Source: Candidatus Leucobacter sulfamidivorax (lineage in GTDB: Bacteria > Actinomycetota > Actinomycetes > Actinomycetales > Microbacteriaceae). From it: a DNA stretch of 64,000 bases. The DNA lies in the NCBI GenBank assembly GCA_016771945.1, contig QZLF01000004.1:265437-329436 (forward strand), written 5' to 3'. The notes beneath the pieces are model-generated. The model was not told where the DNA came from and did not search any database. It worked only from the letters and a program-made list of their open reading frames with translations. Shown here in pieces: positions 16,830-25,345 of the stretch (positions are counted from its first letter, which is position 1; each line of letters opens with the position of its first letter). Both the position numbers and the translations under genes were made by a program.

Positions 16830-17705
16830 TCAGTCCTCCGGCTCCCCGGGGGTGCGCACGATGCTCTCCTGGGAGACGCTCGCGACGAGCGCGCCCTCCC
16901 GATCGTAGAAGCGTCCGTGGGTGAGGCCCCGGCCCCCGGTCGCGACGGGGGTGTCGAGCACGTAGAGCAGCCAGTCGTCGGTGCGGAACGGCCGGTGGAA
17001 CCACATGGCGTGGTCGAGGCTGATGCTGCGCAGGCCCGGGGTCGCCCACGGCACGCCGTGACGGCGCAGCACCGGTTCGACGAGCAGGTAGTCGCTCGCG
17101 AAGGCGAGGGCCGCCGAGTGCAGGGCGGCGGAGTCGCCGAGGCTGTCGCGGCTGCGCAGCCACACGCGCTGCTCGCCGCTCGTCTCGGCGACGTTCAGCA
17201 GGATGTCGTCCTCCACGTAGCGGAAGTCGAAGGGGCGGTTCAGCACCCAGGAGGCGCGTCCGCCGTCCGCCAGGTGCCCGTACTTCTCCCACACGGCGGG
17301 CAGTCCCTCCGGCGGGGGCACGGAGGCGACGTCGTAGACGTCCAGGTGCTCGAGGCCGTCGCCCGGCGTCTGGAAGGAGGCGATGAGCGACATGAGCACC
17401 TCGCCGTGCTGGTAGGCCTGCACGCGCCGCGTCGAGAAGGTGCGCCCGTCGTGCAGCCGCCCGACCTCGAAGGTCATGCGCCGCTCGCTCTCGCCCGGAC
17501 GGATGAAGTAGCCGTGCATCGAATGCAGCTCGCGGCCCTCCGGCGCGGTGTGCGCGGCGGCGGCGAGGGCCTGTCCCAGTACCTGCCCGCCGAAGGTGCG
17601 CCCGTGCGGGGTGGGGAGCGTGGGGCCGGTGAAGATGTCGTCCCGCGTGCGGGCTTCGGAATCGATCACCGAGAGCATCGCGGTGAGATCGGGTACGCCG
17701 GTCAT
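16830..17705 (-). CDS. tesB: Acyl-CoA thioesterase II (TesB-type, double hotdog)
   Basis: A 291-residue enzyme that hydrolyses acyl-CoA to free fatty acid and CoA. The first hotdog domain shows RTFGGQVLGQALAAA and HSMHGYFIRPG. The second shows SLDHAMWFHRPFRTDDWLLY, with the catalytic Asp in SLDHAMWFH, and LTHGRFYDREGALVASVSQE. Length and motifs match actinobacterial TesB2. The ATG at 17705 is preceded by a strong AGGAGG ribosome site, and a minus-strand TAGACT lies some 30 bases upstream. It converges on holA with a 3-base gap. Confidence 0.92.
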   Translation of the reverse strand: MTGVPDLTAMLSVIDSEARTRDDIFTGPTLPTPHGRTFGGQVLGQALAAAAHTAPEGRELHSMHGYFIRPGESERRMTFEVGRLHDGRTFSTRRVQAYQHGEVLMSLIASFQTPGDGLEHLDVYDVASVPPPEGLPAVWEKYGHLADGGRASWVLNRPFDFRYVEDDILLNVAETSGEQRVWLRSRDSLGDSAALHSAALAFASDYLLVEPVLRRHGVPWATPGLRSISLDHAMWFHRPFRTDDWLLYVLDTPVATGGRGLTHGRFYDREGALVASVSQESIVRTPGEPED

Positions 17706-17777
17706 GGGGCCTCCTGCTCGAACGATGGGCTTCAGTCTATCGGCGACGGGGGACGCTCCCTCCCGCGACGCAGGCCG

Positions 17778-17783
17778 TAGGCT
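17778..17783 (+). promoter_or_regulatory. Leaderless -10 (TAGGCT) of the 17.8-kb gene
   Basis: TAGGCT ends 7 bases before the ATG at 17791. Confidence 0.55.
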
Positions 17784-17790
17784 GGAGGCG

Positions 17791-18437
17791 ATGACCGCGT
17801 CCCTCGACCTCGCCGACCACGCCACGCGCGACGATCTGCGGGTGTATCTCGAACGCCTCGTGCGGGCGGGCGAGCCCGAGGTGCGGCTCGTCACGCGGGG
17901 GCCCGCGCTCGCCGTCTACGGCTGCACGCAGTCCCCGGAGGGCCTGCTCGACCCGGTGCCGGTGGTGCTCGTGATGCGGGCCTTCGCGCTCGCGGCCCCG
18001 TCCGCCGAGCCCCTCGACGCGACGGTGGAGGCCCGCGCCCTGCTCGATCGACTGGCGCGCATGGGGCGCATCGGCCTGCGCCTCGAGCTGCCCGATGCGG
18101 TGGTCGCGGCGGCGTGGGCCGGGGTGCTGCCCCCGAGCAGCGGCTGGGGCCGGTCGGCGCGCTGGACGCGCCTTCCCTTGAGCGCGCCGCCCGTGAGGGC
18201 ATCGAGCGGATCGCCGCCGCCCTGCCGGCGAACCCCGGCGACGCCGTCGTGCGCGCGGTGCGCCGTCGCGTGTGGGGCGCCGAGATCGCCCCGGGGGTGC
18301 CCGCGGCCGCCGCGTTCGCCGCCGAGGCGCTCGGCTTCCTCCGGGAGGAGCGCGAGGTCGCGGTCTCGGCCTCGCTCACCTGGCTGCGCCTGAGCACCGG
18401 CCGCGGGCACACCATCGTGCGGGAGCCGATGGGGTAG
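17791..18437 (+). pseudogene. Uncharacterised protein gene with a single frameshift
   Basis: I do not recognise this protein. The first part starts MTASLDLADHATRDDLRVYL. It is open in one frame to about 18145 and then continues with equally gene-like coding sequence in the -1 frame (GALDAPSLERAAREGIERIA onward) to the stop at 18437. Adding one G to the GGGG run at 18146-18149, or one C to the CCCCC run at 18130-18134, restores about 215 codons that read through smoothly. The product looks soluble and Ala/Arg-rich, without a signal peptide. An assembly indel is more likely than true decay. The gene lies directly upstream of rpoZ, and the rpoZ -10 includes its stop codon. Confidence 0.6.
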
Positions 18438-18440
18438 AAT
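18435..18440 (+). promoter_or_regulatory. -10 of rpoZ (TAGAAT)
   Basis: TAGAAT lies 30 bases upstream of the rpoZ ATG, and a GAAGGAG ribosome site lies between them, so this transcript has a leader. Confidence 0.55.
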
Positions 18441-18470
18441 GGCAAGGTTCAAGCGAAGGAGAACCGCCAC

Positions 18471-18827
18471 ATGGCTCAGGTGAACGGCATCATCGATCCC
18501 CCCATCGACGACCTGCTCGAGAAGGTCGACTCGAAGTACGCGCTCGTGATCTTCGCCTCGCAGCGGGCTCGGCAGATCAACGACTACTACACCGATCTGC
18601 ACGACGGCAACCTCTTCGACAACATCGGTCCGCTCGTCGACGCCTCCGTCGACGACAAGCCGCTGTCGACCGCGCTGCACGAGATCGTCGAGGGCAAGCT
18701 GGTCATGAAGCCGCGGGTCGCCCAGGCGGAGAGCACCTCGCTCGAGGACGCGGCGGCCGACGCAGCGGGCTCGCTCGAGGCGGCCTTCGACGCGATCGCA
18801 CCGGCCGCGGACGCCGACGCGGAGTAA
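18471..18827 (+). CDS. rpoZ: RNA polymerase omega subunit
   Basis: A 118-residue small RNA polymerase subunit that helps the beta' subunit fold and assemble. Conserved features are [32 protein letters not shown] and the C-terminal [17 protein letters not shown]. An acidic/Ala tail of about 35 residues extends beyond the core and is normal in actinobacteria. A good ribosome site (GAAGGAG) precedes the ATG. The order rpoZ-metK-priA-fmt-rsmB-rpe follows the actinobacterial pattern. Confidence 0.95.
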   Translation: MAQVNGIIDPPIDDLLEKVDSKYALVIFASQRARQINDYYTDLHDGNLFDNIGPLVDASVDDKPLSTALHEIVEGKLVMKPRVAQAESTSLEDAAADAAGSLEAAFDAIAPAADADAE

Positions 18828-18857
18828 CCGCAGCGTCACGCGATTCGAACTTGTCGG

Positions 18858-18898
18858 TGGCGCCGGATAGCTTGGATTCATCCAGCCTTCCGGCGCCA
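18858..18898. repeat. Perfect 10-bp inverted repeat spanning the metK promoter region
   Basis: TGGCGCCGGA (18858-18867) and TCCGGCGCCA (18889-18898) are exact reverse complements. Between them lie a TAGCTT -10-like hexamer (18868-18873) and a smaller TGGA/TCCA palindrome. It could be an operator, a hairpin in read-through RNA from rpoZ, or a terminator without a U tract. The metK ATG follows 22 bases later with a GAGGAG ribosome site. Confidence 0.6.
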
Positions 18899-18920
18899 TC
18901 ACTCATTTGAGGAGCCCAGC

Positions 18921-20111
18921 ATGAGCCTGCGTCAGTTCACCTCGGAATCGGTGACCGAGGGGCACCCCGACAAGATCTGCGACCGGATCAGCGACTCGAT
19001 CCTCGATGCGATGCTCGAGCAGGATCCGGGCGCCAGGGTCGCGGTCGAGACCCTCGTCACGACCGGGCTCGTCCACGTCGCCGGCGAGGTGACGACGAGC
19101 GGCTACGTCGAGATCCCGCAGATCGTGCGCGAGGCGGTCCGCGAGGTCGGCTACACGTCGAGCGAGATGGGCTTCGACGCGGCCTCCTGCGGCGTCTCGG
19201 TGTCGATCGGCCAGCAGTCGCCCGACATCGCGAGCGGCGTCGACGCCTCGCTCGAGGTGCGCGAGGGCGCGGCCGGCGACGAGCTCAGCGCCCAGGGCGC
19301 GGGCGATCAGGGCATCATGTTCGGCTACGCGACCGACGAGACCCCCGAGCTGCACCCGCTGCCGAGCTGGATCGCGCACCGCCTCGCCGAGCGGCTCACC
19401 GAGGTCCGCAAGACCGGGGTGCTGCCCTACCTGCGTCCCGACGGCAAGACCCAGGTCACGATCGGCTACGACGGCGACCGCGCCGCGAGCGTCGAGGCCG
19501 TCGTCCTCTCCACGCAGCACGCCCGGGACATCGAGCAGGCGCAGCTGCGGGCCGATGTCGAGCGCGAGGTGATCCGCCCCGTGCTCGGCAGGGTCGAGCT
19601 CGCGAGCGGCGACGCGCGGCTCTTCATCAACCCGGCGGGCCCCTTCGTCATCGGCGGGCCGATGGGCGACGCGGGCCTCACCGGCCGCAAGATCATCATC
19701 GACACCTACGGCGGCGCGAGCCGCCACGGCGGCGGCGCCTTCAGCGGCAAGGATCCGAGCAAGGTCGACCGCTCGGCGGCCTACGCAATGCGCTGGGTGG
19801 CCAAGCACGTCGTGGCCGCCGGCCTCGCGAAGCGCGCCGAGCTGCAGGTCGCCTACGCGATCGGGCGTGCCGAGCCCGTGGGCCTCTACGTGGAGACCTT
19901 CGGCACCGAGACGGTGCCCTCGGAGCGGATCGAGGCCGCCGTCCGCGCGGTCTTCGACCTGCGTCCGCTCGCCATCATCCGGGACCTCGACCTGCTGCGG
20001 CCGATCTACGCGAAGACGAGCGCCTACGGGCACTTCGGGCGCGAGCTGCCCGAGTTCACCTGGGAGGCCACCCCCCGCGTCGCCGAGCTGCGCGCGGCGG
20101 CGGGCGTCTAG
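18921..20111 (+). CDS. metK: S-adenosylmethionine synthetase
   Basis: Makes S-adenosylmethionine from methionine and ATP in the cytoplasm; 396 residues. Signatures are [14 protein letters not shown] near the N-terminus, [12 protein letters not shown] for ATP binding, and [19 protein letters not shown], the phosphate-binding loop. Spacing and length are normal. A GAGGAG site precedes the ATG. An inverted repeat surrounds its likely promoter and suggests regulation, but I cannot match it to a known SAM riboswitch. Confidence 0.97.
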   Translation: MSLRQFTSESVTEGHPDKICDRISDSILDAMLEQDPGARVAVETLVTTGLVHVAGEVTTSGYVEIPQIVREAVREVGYTSSEMGFDAASCGVSVSIGQQSPDIASGVDASLEVREGAAGDELSAQGAGDQGIMFGYATDETPELHPLPSWIAHRLAERLTEVRKTGVLPYLRPDGKTQVTIGYDGDRAASVEAVVLSTQHARDIEQAQLRADVEREVIRPVLGRVELASGDARLFINPAGPFVIGGPMGDAGLTGRKIIIDTYGGASRHGGGAFSGKDPSKVDRSAAYAMRWVAKHVVAAGLAKRAELQVAYAIGRAEPVGLYVETFGTETVPSERIEAAVRAVFDLRPLAIIRDLDLLRPIYAKTSAYGHFGRELPEFTWEATPRVAELRAAAGV

Positions 20112-20129
20112 CGGCCCGGGCGGGTCGCC

Positions 20130-22213
20130 GTGTTCGAGGCGGAGGGGGCGGCGGGCCGTCGGGTCGCGCGGGTGCTGCTCGACTCCGCCCTGCCGCAGCT
20201 CGACCACCTCTTCGACTACGCGGTGCCCGAGGAGCTCGCCGAGGAGCTGCGCGTCGGCCAGCGGGTGCGGGTGCCCTTCCGCTCCCAGAGCCGGCGCAGC
20301 CACGGCTACGTGATCGGCTTCGCCGAGCGCAGCGACTTCGCCGGCGAGCTGCAGCCCGTGGCCGAGATCGTGGGCCCGGTGCCCGTGCTGCGGCCCGAGA
20401 TCTGGCGCCTCGCGCGCGAGGCGGCGGATCGGGCGGGCGGATCGGCCTGCGACATCCTGCGCCTCGCGATCCCCACCCGCATGGTACGAGTCGAGAAGCA
20501 GCACCTCGCCGAGGCGCCGCAGGGCTCAGAGGCTTCGGCCACCGCCTTCGAACCCGTCGAGGAGGAGGCCGAGACCGCGCGGCTGCTCGCCTCGGGCGCC
20601 CGCCTCGCGGTCACGGCCTCGCACGGGCCCGAGCGGCTGGGCACGGGCGAGTGGGTCGGAGGCTGGGCGGTGCGCCTCGCGCGCGCGGCGCTCGCGGTGC
20701 ACGCGCTGGGGCGCAGCGTCATCGCGGTGCTGCCCGACTACCGCGACCTCGACCAGCTGCGTGACGCGCTCGCGGCGCTCGGCCACGCCGAGGCGGTGCG
20801 GGTGGATTCCCGCCAGTCGAACGGCGAGCGCTACGCCTCCTTCCTGCGCGCGCTCGATCCGGTCCCGCGCATCGTCATCGGCAACCGCTCGGCCGTCTAC
20901 GCGCCCGCCCACCGGCTCGGCGCGATCCTGATCTGGGACGACGGGGATCCGCTCCTCGCGGAGCCCCTCACTCCCTACGTGCACCCCCGCGACGCGGCGC
21001 TCGTGCGCGCCTCGCAGAGCGGCGGCGACGCCACCGGCGGGGGGCCGGCGGCACGACCGACGGCGAGGGCGATGAAGGCGCCGCCGAGCCGGTCGGACTG
21101 CTGTTCGCGGGGCACGCGCGCACGGCCGAGATGCAGTGGCTCGTCGACATCGGCTACGTGCAGCCCGAACGGCTGCCCCCGCGGCGCACCCGGGTGGTGC
21201 ACGCCGATGCCTCGGTCGTGCCCGACGCCTTCGCCGGCAGGGTGCCCGAGTTCGCCGCGCGGGCGATCCGCGAGGGCCTGCGGAAGGGCCCGGTGCTCGT
21301 GCAGGTCGCGAGCCCGGGCTACGCCCCGGTCGCGGTGTGCGCCGAGTGCGGCGAGCTCGCGCGCTGCACCGCGTGCGCGGGGCCGATCGGGTTCCGCTCG
21401 GCGGGCCGGGCGGCCTGCCGATGGTGCGGAGAGCAGGGGGCCGGGTGGCGCTGCCGCCACTGCGGCGGCCGCGGGCTCGAACAGCGCGGCATGGGCTCCC
21501 AGCGCACCGCCGAGCAGTTCGAGCGCCAGTTCACCGGTGCCCGGGTGGTGCTGAGCGACGGCGAGCACCCCCACGAGCGCATCGACTCCCGTCCCGCGCT
21601 CGTCGTCGCGACACGGGGAGCCGAGCCCATCGCGGCCGGGGGCTACCGGGCGGTGGTGCTGCTCGATGCCGAGCGGCTGCTCGGCATCGAGTCGCTGCGC
21701 GCGGGGGAGGACTGCATGCGCTGGTGGCAGAACGCCGCGGCGCTCGCGGCGCCCGACGGCGTCTGCGTCGTCGCCTCGGGCGGCGGCCCCGTCGTGCGGG
21801 CGTTCGTCACCGGTCGTATCGAGGAGTGGCTGCGCGACGAGCTGAGGGATCGGCATGCGCTGCGCTATCCGCCCGCGGTGCGGGTCGCGAGCGTCACCGG
21901 CGGGCCTGCCGAGGTGGATCGCGCCCTCGGCGCGCTGCGCGGGCCCGGCGGGGCAGAGCTTGCCGGCGTCGACGTGCTGGGACCCGTCCCGGTGCTCAGA
22001 CGGGACGTCCCGCCCGGGCTCGTGCGGGCGATCGTGCGCTTCGACTACGCGCACGGCGCCGAGGTCGCCAAACGGCTGCGCGGCGCCCTCGTCGCCGACG
22101 CGGCCGGGGCCTCGTCCCGGGCGGCGGGGCGCAGGCCGGGTCGCGCCAGGCCCGAGGCGCTGCGGCTGCGCTTCGACGACCGCGGCGTGTTCGACGGCCA
22201 CCTCGGCGCCTGA
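20130..22213 (+). pseudogene. priA: PriA-type primosomal protein gene with a single frameshift
   Basis: Replication-restart protein N'. The N-terminal part (LLDSALPQLDHLFDYAVPEE onward) reads in one frame from GTG 20130. The C-terminal part (VGLLFAGHARTAEMQWLVDI onward) continues in the -1 frame to 22213. Adding one G to the G6 run at 21039-21044 gives an unbroken protein of about 694 residues. The second half holds the zinc-binding region with CAECG, CTAC, CRWCG and CRHCG. Actinobacterial PriA often lacks a functional helicase, and no Walker A motif is seen here. The clean repair by one base points to a sequencing or assembly indel. Confidence 0.85.
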
Positions 22214-22232
22214 ACGCCTGAGCTCCTGAACC

Positions 22233-22859
22233 TCAGTGCACGAGCACCAGCAGCGCGGCGACCGCGATGAAGAGCGCCCCGAAGACCGAGTTCAGCGCCT
22301 TGCGGCCTCGCGGGGTGCGGGTGAGCCGCCGGAAGGGGCGCGCCAGCGCCGCGAAGCCGCCCCACATCACGACCGTGTCCACGCCCACGGAGGTCGCGAG
22401 GAAGATCGCGTACTGCGGCAGCTGCGGCTGGTCGAGCCTGATGAACTGCGGGATGAAGGCGAGGAAGAAGACGATGGCCTTCGGGTTCAAGAGGTTCACC
22501 CAGAAGCCGCGCCGTAGCATCGACCACGCGCTCTCGCGCACGTGCGGGGGCTCGCCGCCGTCCCCGGCGGCGTCCGTGCGGATCAGGATGAGCCGGATGC
22601 CGAGGTAGACGAGGTACGCGGCGCCCGCGTAGCGGATCACGTTGAAGAGCACCGGCGACTGCGTCACGAGCAGGCCGACGCCGGCGGCGACGATGACCAC
22701 GTGCACGGCGAGGGCGAGCTGCTGCCCCAGGACACCCCAGATGGAGCGGCGCCAGCCCTGCGAGAGCGCGTTGCTCATCGTGTTGATCGCGCCGGCCCCG
22801 GGAGTGAGACTGATCACCAGGCAGGCGACGAGCAGCGAGAGCCAGACCTGAAGCGTCAC
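22233..22859 (-). CDS. LysE/RhtB-family amino-acid exporter
   Basis: A 208-residue inner-membrane protein with about six hydrophobic helices. SLTPGAGAINTMSNALSQGW is the family N-terminal signature, and GFWVNLLNPKAIVFFLAF is the second conserved block. The substrate is probably an amino acid but cannot be named. GTG 22859 is chosen because the minus-strand TAGACT (22871-22866) ends 6 bases before it. GTG 22865 would touch the -10 box itself. It is divergent from fmt. Confidence 0.88.
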   Translation of the reverse strand: MTLQVWLSLLVACLVISLTPGAGAINTMSNALSQGWRRSIWGVLGQQLALAVHVVIVAAGVGLLVTQSPVLFNVIRYAGAAYLVYLGIRLILIRTDAAGDGGEPPHVRESAWSMLRRGFWVNLLNPKAIVFFLAFIPQFIRLDQPQLPQYAIFLATSVGVDTVVMWGGFAALARPFRRLTRTPRGRKALNSVFGALFIAVAALLVLVH

Positions 22860-22922
22860 CGGCACAGTCTACGGGTCCGGCGGTGGCGGGATCGCCGGCC
22901 CGCGACTGGAAGAATGGAGCGC

Positions 22923-23879
22923 ATGCGCATCCTCTTCGCCGGAACCCCCGAGTTCGCCGTGCCGAGCCTCAGGTCGCTCGTCGCCGCCGGCCACGAGGTG
23001 GTCGGGGTCATCACCCGCGAGGACGCCCCGGTGGGCCGGAAGCGAGTGCTCACCCCCTCGCCGGTCGCGACCGCCGCGGAGGAGCTCGGGCTGCCGGTGC
23101 TGAAGCGGAACCGCCTGGGCGAGGATGCGACCGCCTGGGCCGAGCGGCTGGGTGCGGAGGGGCAGGGCGCCGAGGGGCAGGGCGCGGATCTCGGCGTCAT
23201 CGTCGCCTACGGCGGCCTCGTGCGCGAGCCGCTGCTCTCCCTGCCCGCGCACGGCTGGATCAACCTGCACTTCAGCGAGCTGCCCCGCTGGCGGGGGGCC
23301 GCGCCGGTGCAGCGGGCGCTCATGGCCGGTGAGCAGCGGCTGGGCGTCACCGTGTTCCGCCTGGTGCCCGAGCTCGATGCGGGCGATGTGCTCAGCCGGG
23401 GATCCCGCGACTTCCCGCCGGGCACCCCGGCCGGCGAGGCGCTCGTCGAGCTCGCGAGCTTCGGCACCGATGCGCTCGACCGCGCGATCTGCGCGCTCGA
23501 GGCGGATCCGGACGCGGGCGAGCCGCAGCGCGGCGAGACGAGCTACGCTCACAAGCTCGATCGCGAGGACGGCCGGCTCGACCTCGCCCTCCCCGCGGCC
23601 CTGGTGCTCGCCCACTGGGCCGGGGTCACCCCCGAGCCCGGTGCCTGGGTGCAGGTCGAGGGACAGCCCCTGAAGCTGCACGAGGTGCGGGCGGCGGATC
23701 CGCCGGCCCGACCCGCCGAGGCGGCCGCGACCGCGGCCGCCATCCTGCAGGACGGCCGCGCGATCCTCGGCCTTCCCGGCGGGGCGCTCGAGCTCGTGCG
23801 CGTGCAACCCGCGGGGAAGCCCGTGATGGACGGCGCCGCCTGGCTGCGCGGCCGCGGGGGAGAGGCGGTGCTCTCGTGA
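22923..23879 (+). CDS. fmt: Methionyl-tRNA formyltransferase
   Basis: Formylates Met-tRNAi for translation initiation, using 10-formyl-THF; 318 residues. Signatures are MRILFAGTPEFAVPSL, NLHFSELPRWRGAAPVQRA with the catalytic Asn and His, and the C-terminal OB-like domain. A short GAEGQGAEGQGAD repeat is inserted before the DLGVIVAYGG strand. ATG 22923 is the family start; an in-frame ATG lies three codons upstream at 22914. It is coupled by GTGA to rsmB. The def gene is not adjacent here. Confidence 0.93.
   Translation: MRILFAGTPEFAVPSLRSLVAAGHEVVGVITREDAPVGRKRVLTPSPVATAAEELGLPVLKRNRLGEDATAWAERLGAEGQGAEGQGADLGVIVAYGGLVREPLLSLPAHGWINLHFSELPRWRGAAPVQRALMAGEQRLGVTVFRLVPELDAGDVLSRGSRDFPPGTPAGEALVELASFGTDALDRAICALEADPDAGEPQRGETSYAHKLDREDGRLDLALPAALVLAHWAGVTPEPGAWVQVEGQPLKLHEVRAADPPARPAEAAATAAAILQDGRAILGLPGGALELVRVQPAGKPVMDGAAWLRGRGGEAVLS
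23154..23183 (+). repeat. 15-bp tandem duplication in fmt
   Basis: Two copies of a 15-bp unit (GCGGAGGGGCAGGGC, then the same with one change) encode AEGQG twice in a surface loop region. Confidence 0.8.
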
Positions 23880-25345
23880 GCGGCGCACGCGGCGGCGGCG
23901 CGGGCGCGGATCGGTCGCCCCGGGTCTCGCCCGCGAGGCTCGCGGCCTACGACGTGCTGCGCGACGTCGACGAGCGGGACGCCTACGCGAACCTGGCGCT
24001 GCCCGCCCGCATCCGCGAGGCGCGGCTCGGACCCCGCGACGCCGCTCTCGTCACCGAGCTCGTCGCGGGCACCCTGCGCGGCCGGGGCCGCTACGACCGC
24101 ATCATCGAGCTCGCCTCCGGCCGGGGCATCGACGCCATCGACCCGCGCACCCGCAACGTCCTGCGTCTCGGCGCGCATCAGCTGCTCGCGATGCGCACCG
24201 CGGCGCACGCGGCGGTCAACGAATCGGTCGAGCTGCAGCGGGTCGTCGGCAACCGGGCCGCGGCCGGGTTCGTGAACGGGGTGCTGCGCGCGATCGGGCG
24301 CGCCTCCGGCGAGGAGTGGGACGCGCGGATCGACGCCGAGGCGAGGAGCGCCGACGACGCGCTCGCGGCGCGCAGCTCGCATCCCGCATGGGTGGTGCGC
24401 GCACTGCGCGCCGCGCTGCGCACGGAGGGGCGCGAGGCGGAGCTCGCTGCGCTGCTCGAGGCCGACAACGCCCCGCCCCGGGTGAGCCTCACGCTGCTGC
24501 CGGGAGCGGGCATCGATGCCGAGACGGCCGAGGCGCTGGGCATCGACACCGAGCACGGCGAATCGCGGCTCGTCGCACGCGGTCCCTCGCCGCTCGGCCT
24601 CGAGCTCGCGGGCGGCGATCCCGCTCGCGCGATCGAGGCGCTCGAGGCGCCCGACGGCACCGTGAGGGTGCAGGATCAGGGCTCGCAGCTGGCGGCCCTC
24701 GCGCTCAGCCGCGCCCGTCCCGCGCAGGCGGGGGAGCGCTGGCTCGATCTCTGCGCCGGGCCGGGCGGGAAGACCGCGGTGCTGGCGGCCGAGGCGGCGC
24801 TCGCGGGCGCCGAGCTGCGCGCGAACGAGGTCTCCGAGCACCGCGCCGAGCTGGTGCGGGGAGCCGTCGCCGCCCACGAGGAGTCCGTCGAGATCGTCTG
24901 CCACGACGGCCGGCGCGACGAGGCCTTCGGCGGGCCGGATGCGCAGTACGACCGCATCCTGGTCGACGCGCCGTGCTCGGGTCTCGGCGCGCTGCGCCGC
25001 CGTCCCGAGGCGCGCTGGCGCAAGCAGCCGGGCGATCTGCCCGAACTCACGGCGCTGCAGGGCGAACTGCTCGATGCGGCCGCGACCCACCTGGCCCCCG
25101 GCGGCCTGCTGGCCTACGTGACCTGCTCCCCGCACCTCGCCGAGACCCGGGTCGTCGTCTCGGCGGCGCTGAAACGCCACCCGGAGCTGCGGGAAGTCGA
25201 TGCGCGGGCGATCCTGAACGCCGTCGCCCGCGGGCCGCTCGACCTGGCGGGTGAGCAGCCGAGCGCCCAGCTGTGGCCGCATCGCAACGGCACCGACGCG
25301 ATGTTCGTCGCGCTGTTCGAGCGGGCGACTACGCTGGACGGGTGA
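23876..25345 (+). CDS. rsmB: 16S rRNA (cytosine-967-C5)-methyltransferase
   Basis: A 489-residue SAM-dependent RNA methyltransferase. An N-terminal NusB-like RNA-binding domain (LAAYDVLRDVDERDAYANLA onward) precedes the Rossmann domain. That domain has DLCAGPGGKTAVLAA for SAM, DAPCSGLGALRRRPE and YVTCSPHLAETR. The two cysteines in these last motifs are the catalytic and release cysteines. It starts with GTG overlapping the fmt stop, and its own stop overlaps the GTG of the next gene. Confidence 0.92.
   Translation: MSGARGGGAGADRSPRVSPARLAAYDVLRDVDERDAYANLALPARIREARLGPRDAALVTELVAGTLRGRGRYDRIIELASGRGIDAIDPRTRNVLRLGAHQLLAMRTAAHAAVNESVELQRVVGNRAAAGFVNGVLRAIGRASGEEWDARIDAEARSADDALAARSSHPAWVVRALRAALRTEGREAELAALLEADNAPPRVSLTLLPGAGIDAETAEALGIDTEHGESRLVARGPSPLGLELAGGDPARAIEALEAPDGTVRVQDQGSQLAALALSRARPAQAGERWLDLCAGPGGKTAVLAAEAALAGAELRANEVSEHRAELVRGAVAAHEESVEIVCHDGRRDEAFGGPDAQYDRILVDAPCSGLGALRRRPEARWRKQPGDLPELTALQGELLDAAATHLAPGGLLAYVTCSPHLAETRVVVSAALKRHPELREVDARAILNAVARGPLDLAGEQPSAQLWPHRNGTDAMFVALFERATTLDG

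Noticed and set aside
21039-21044. Programmed -1 frameshift in priA
   Set aside because: No heptameric slippery site with a supported downstream pseudoknot was identified, and a single missing G explains the data more simply.
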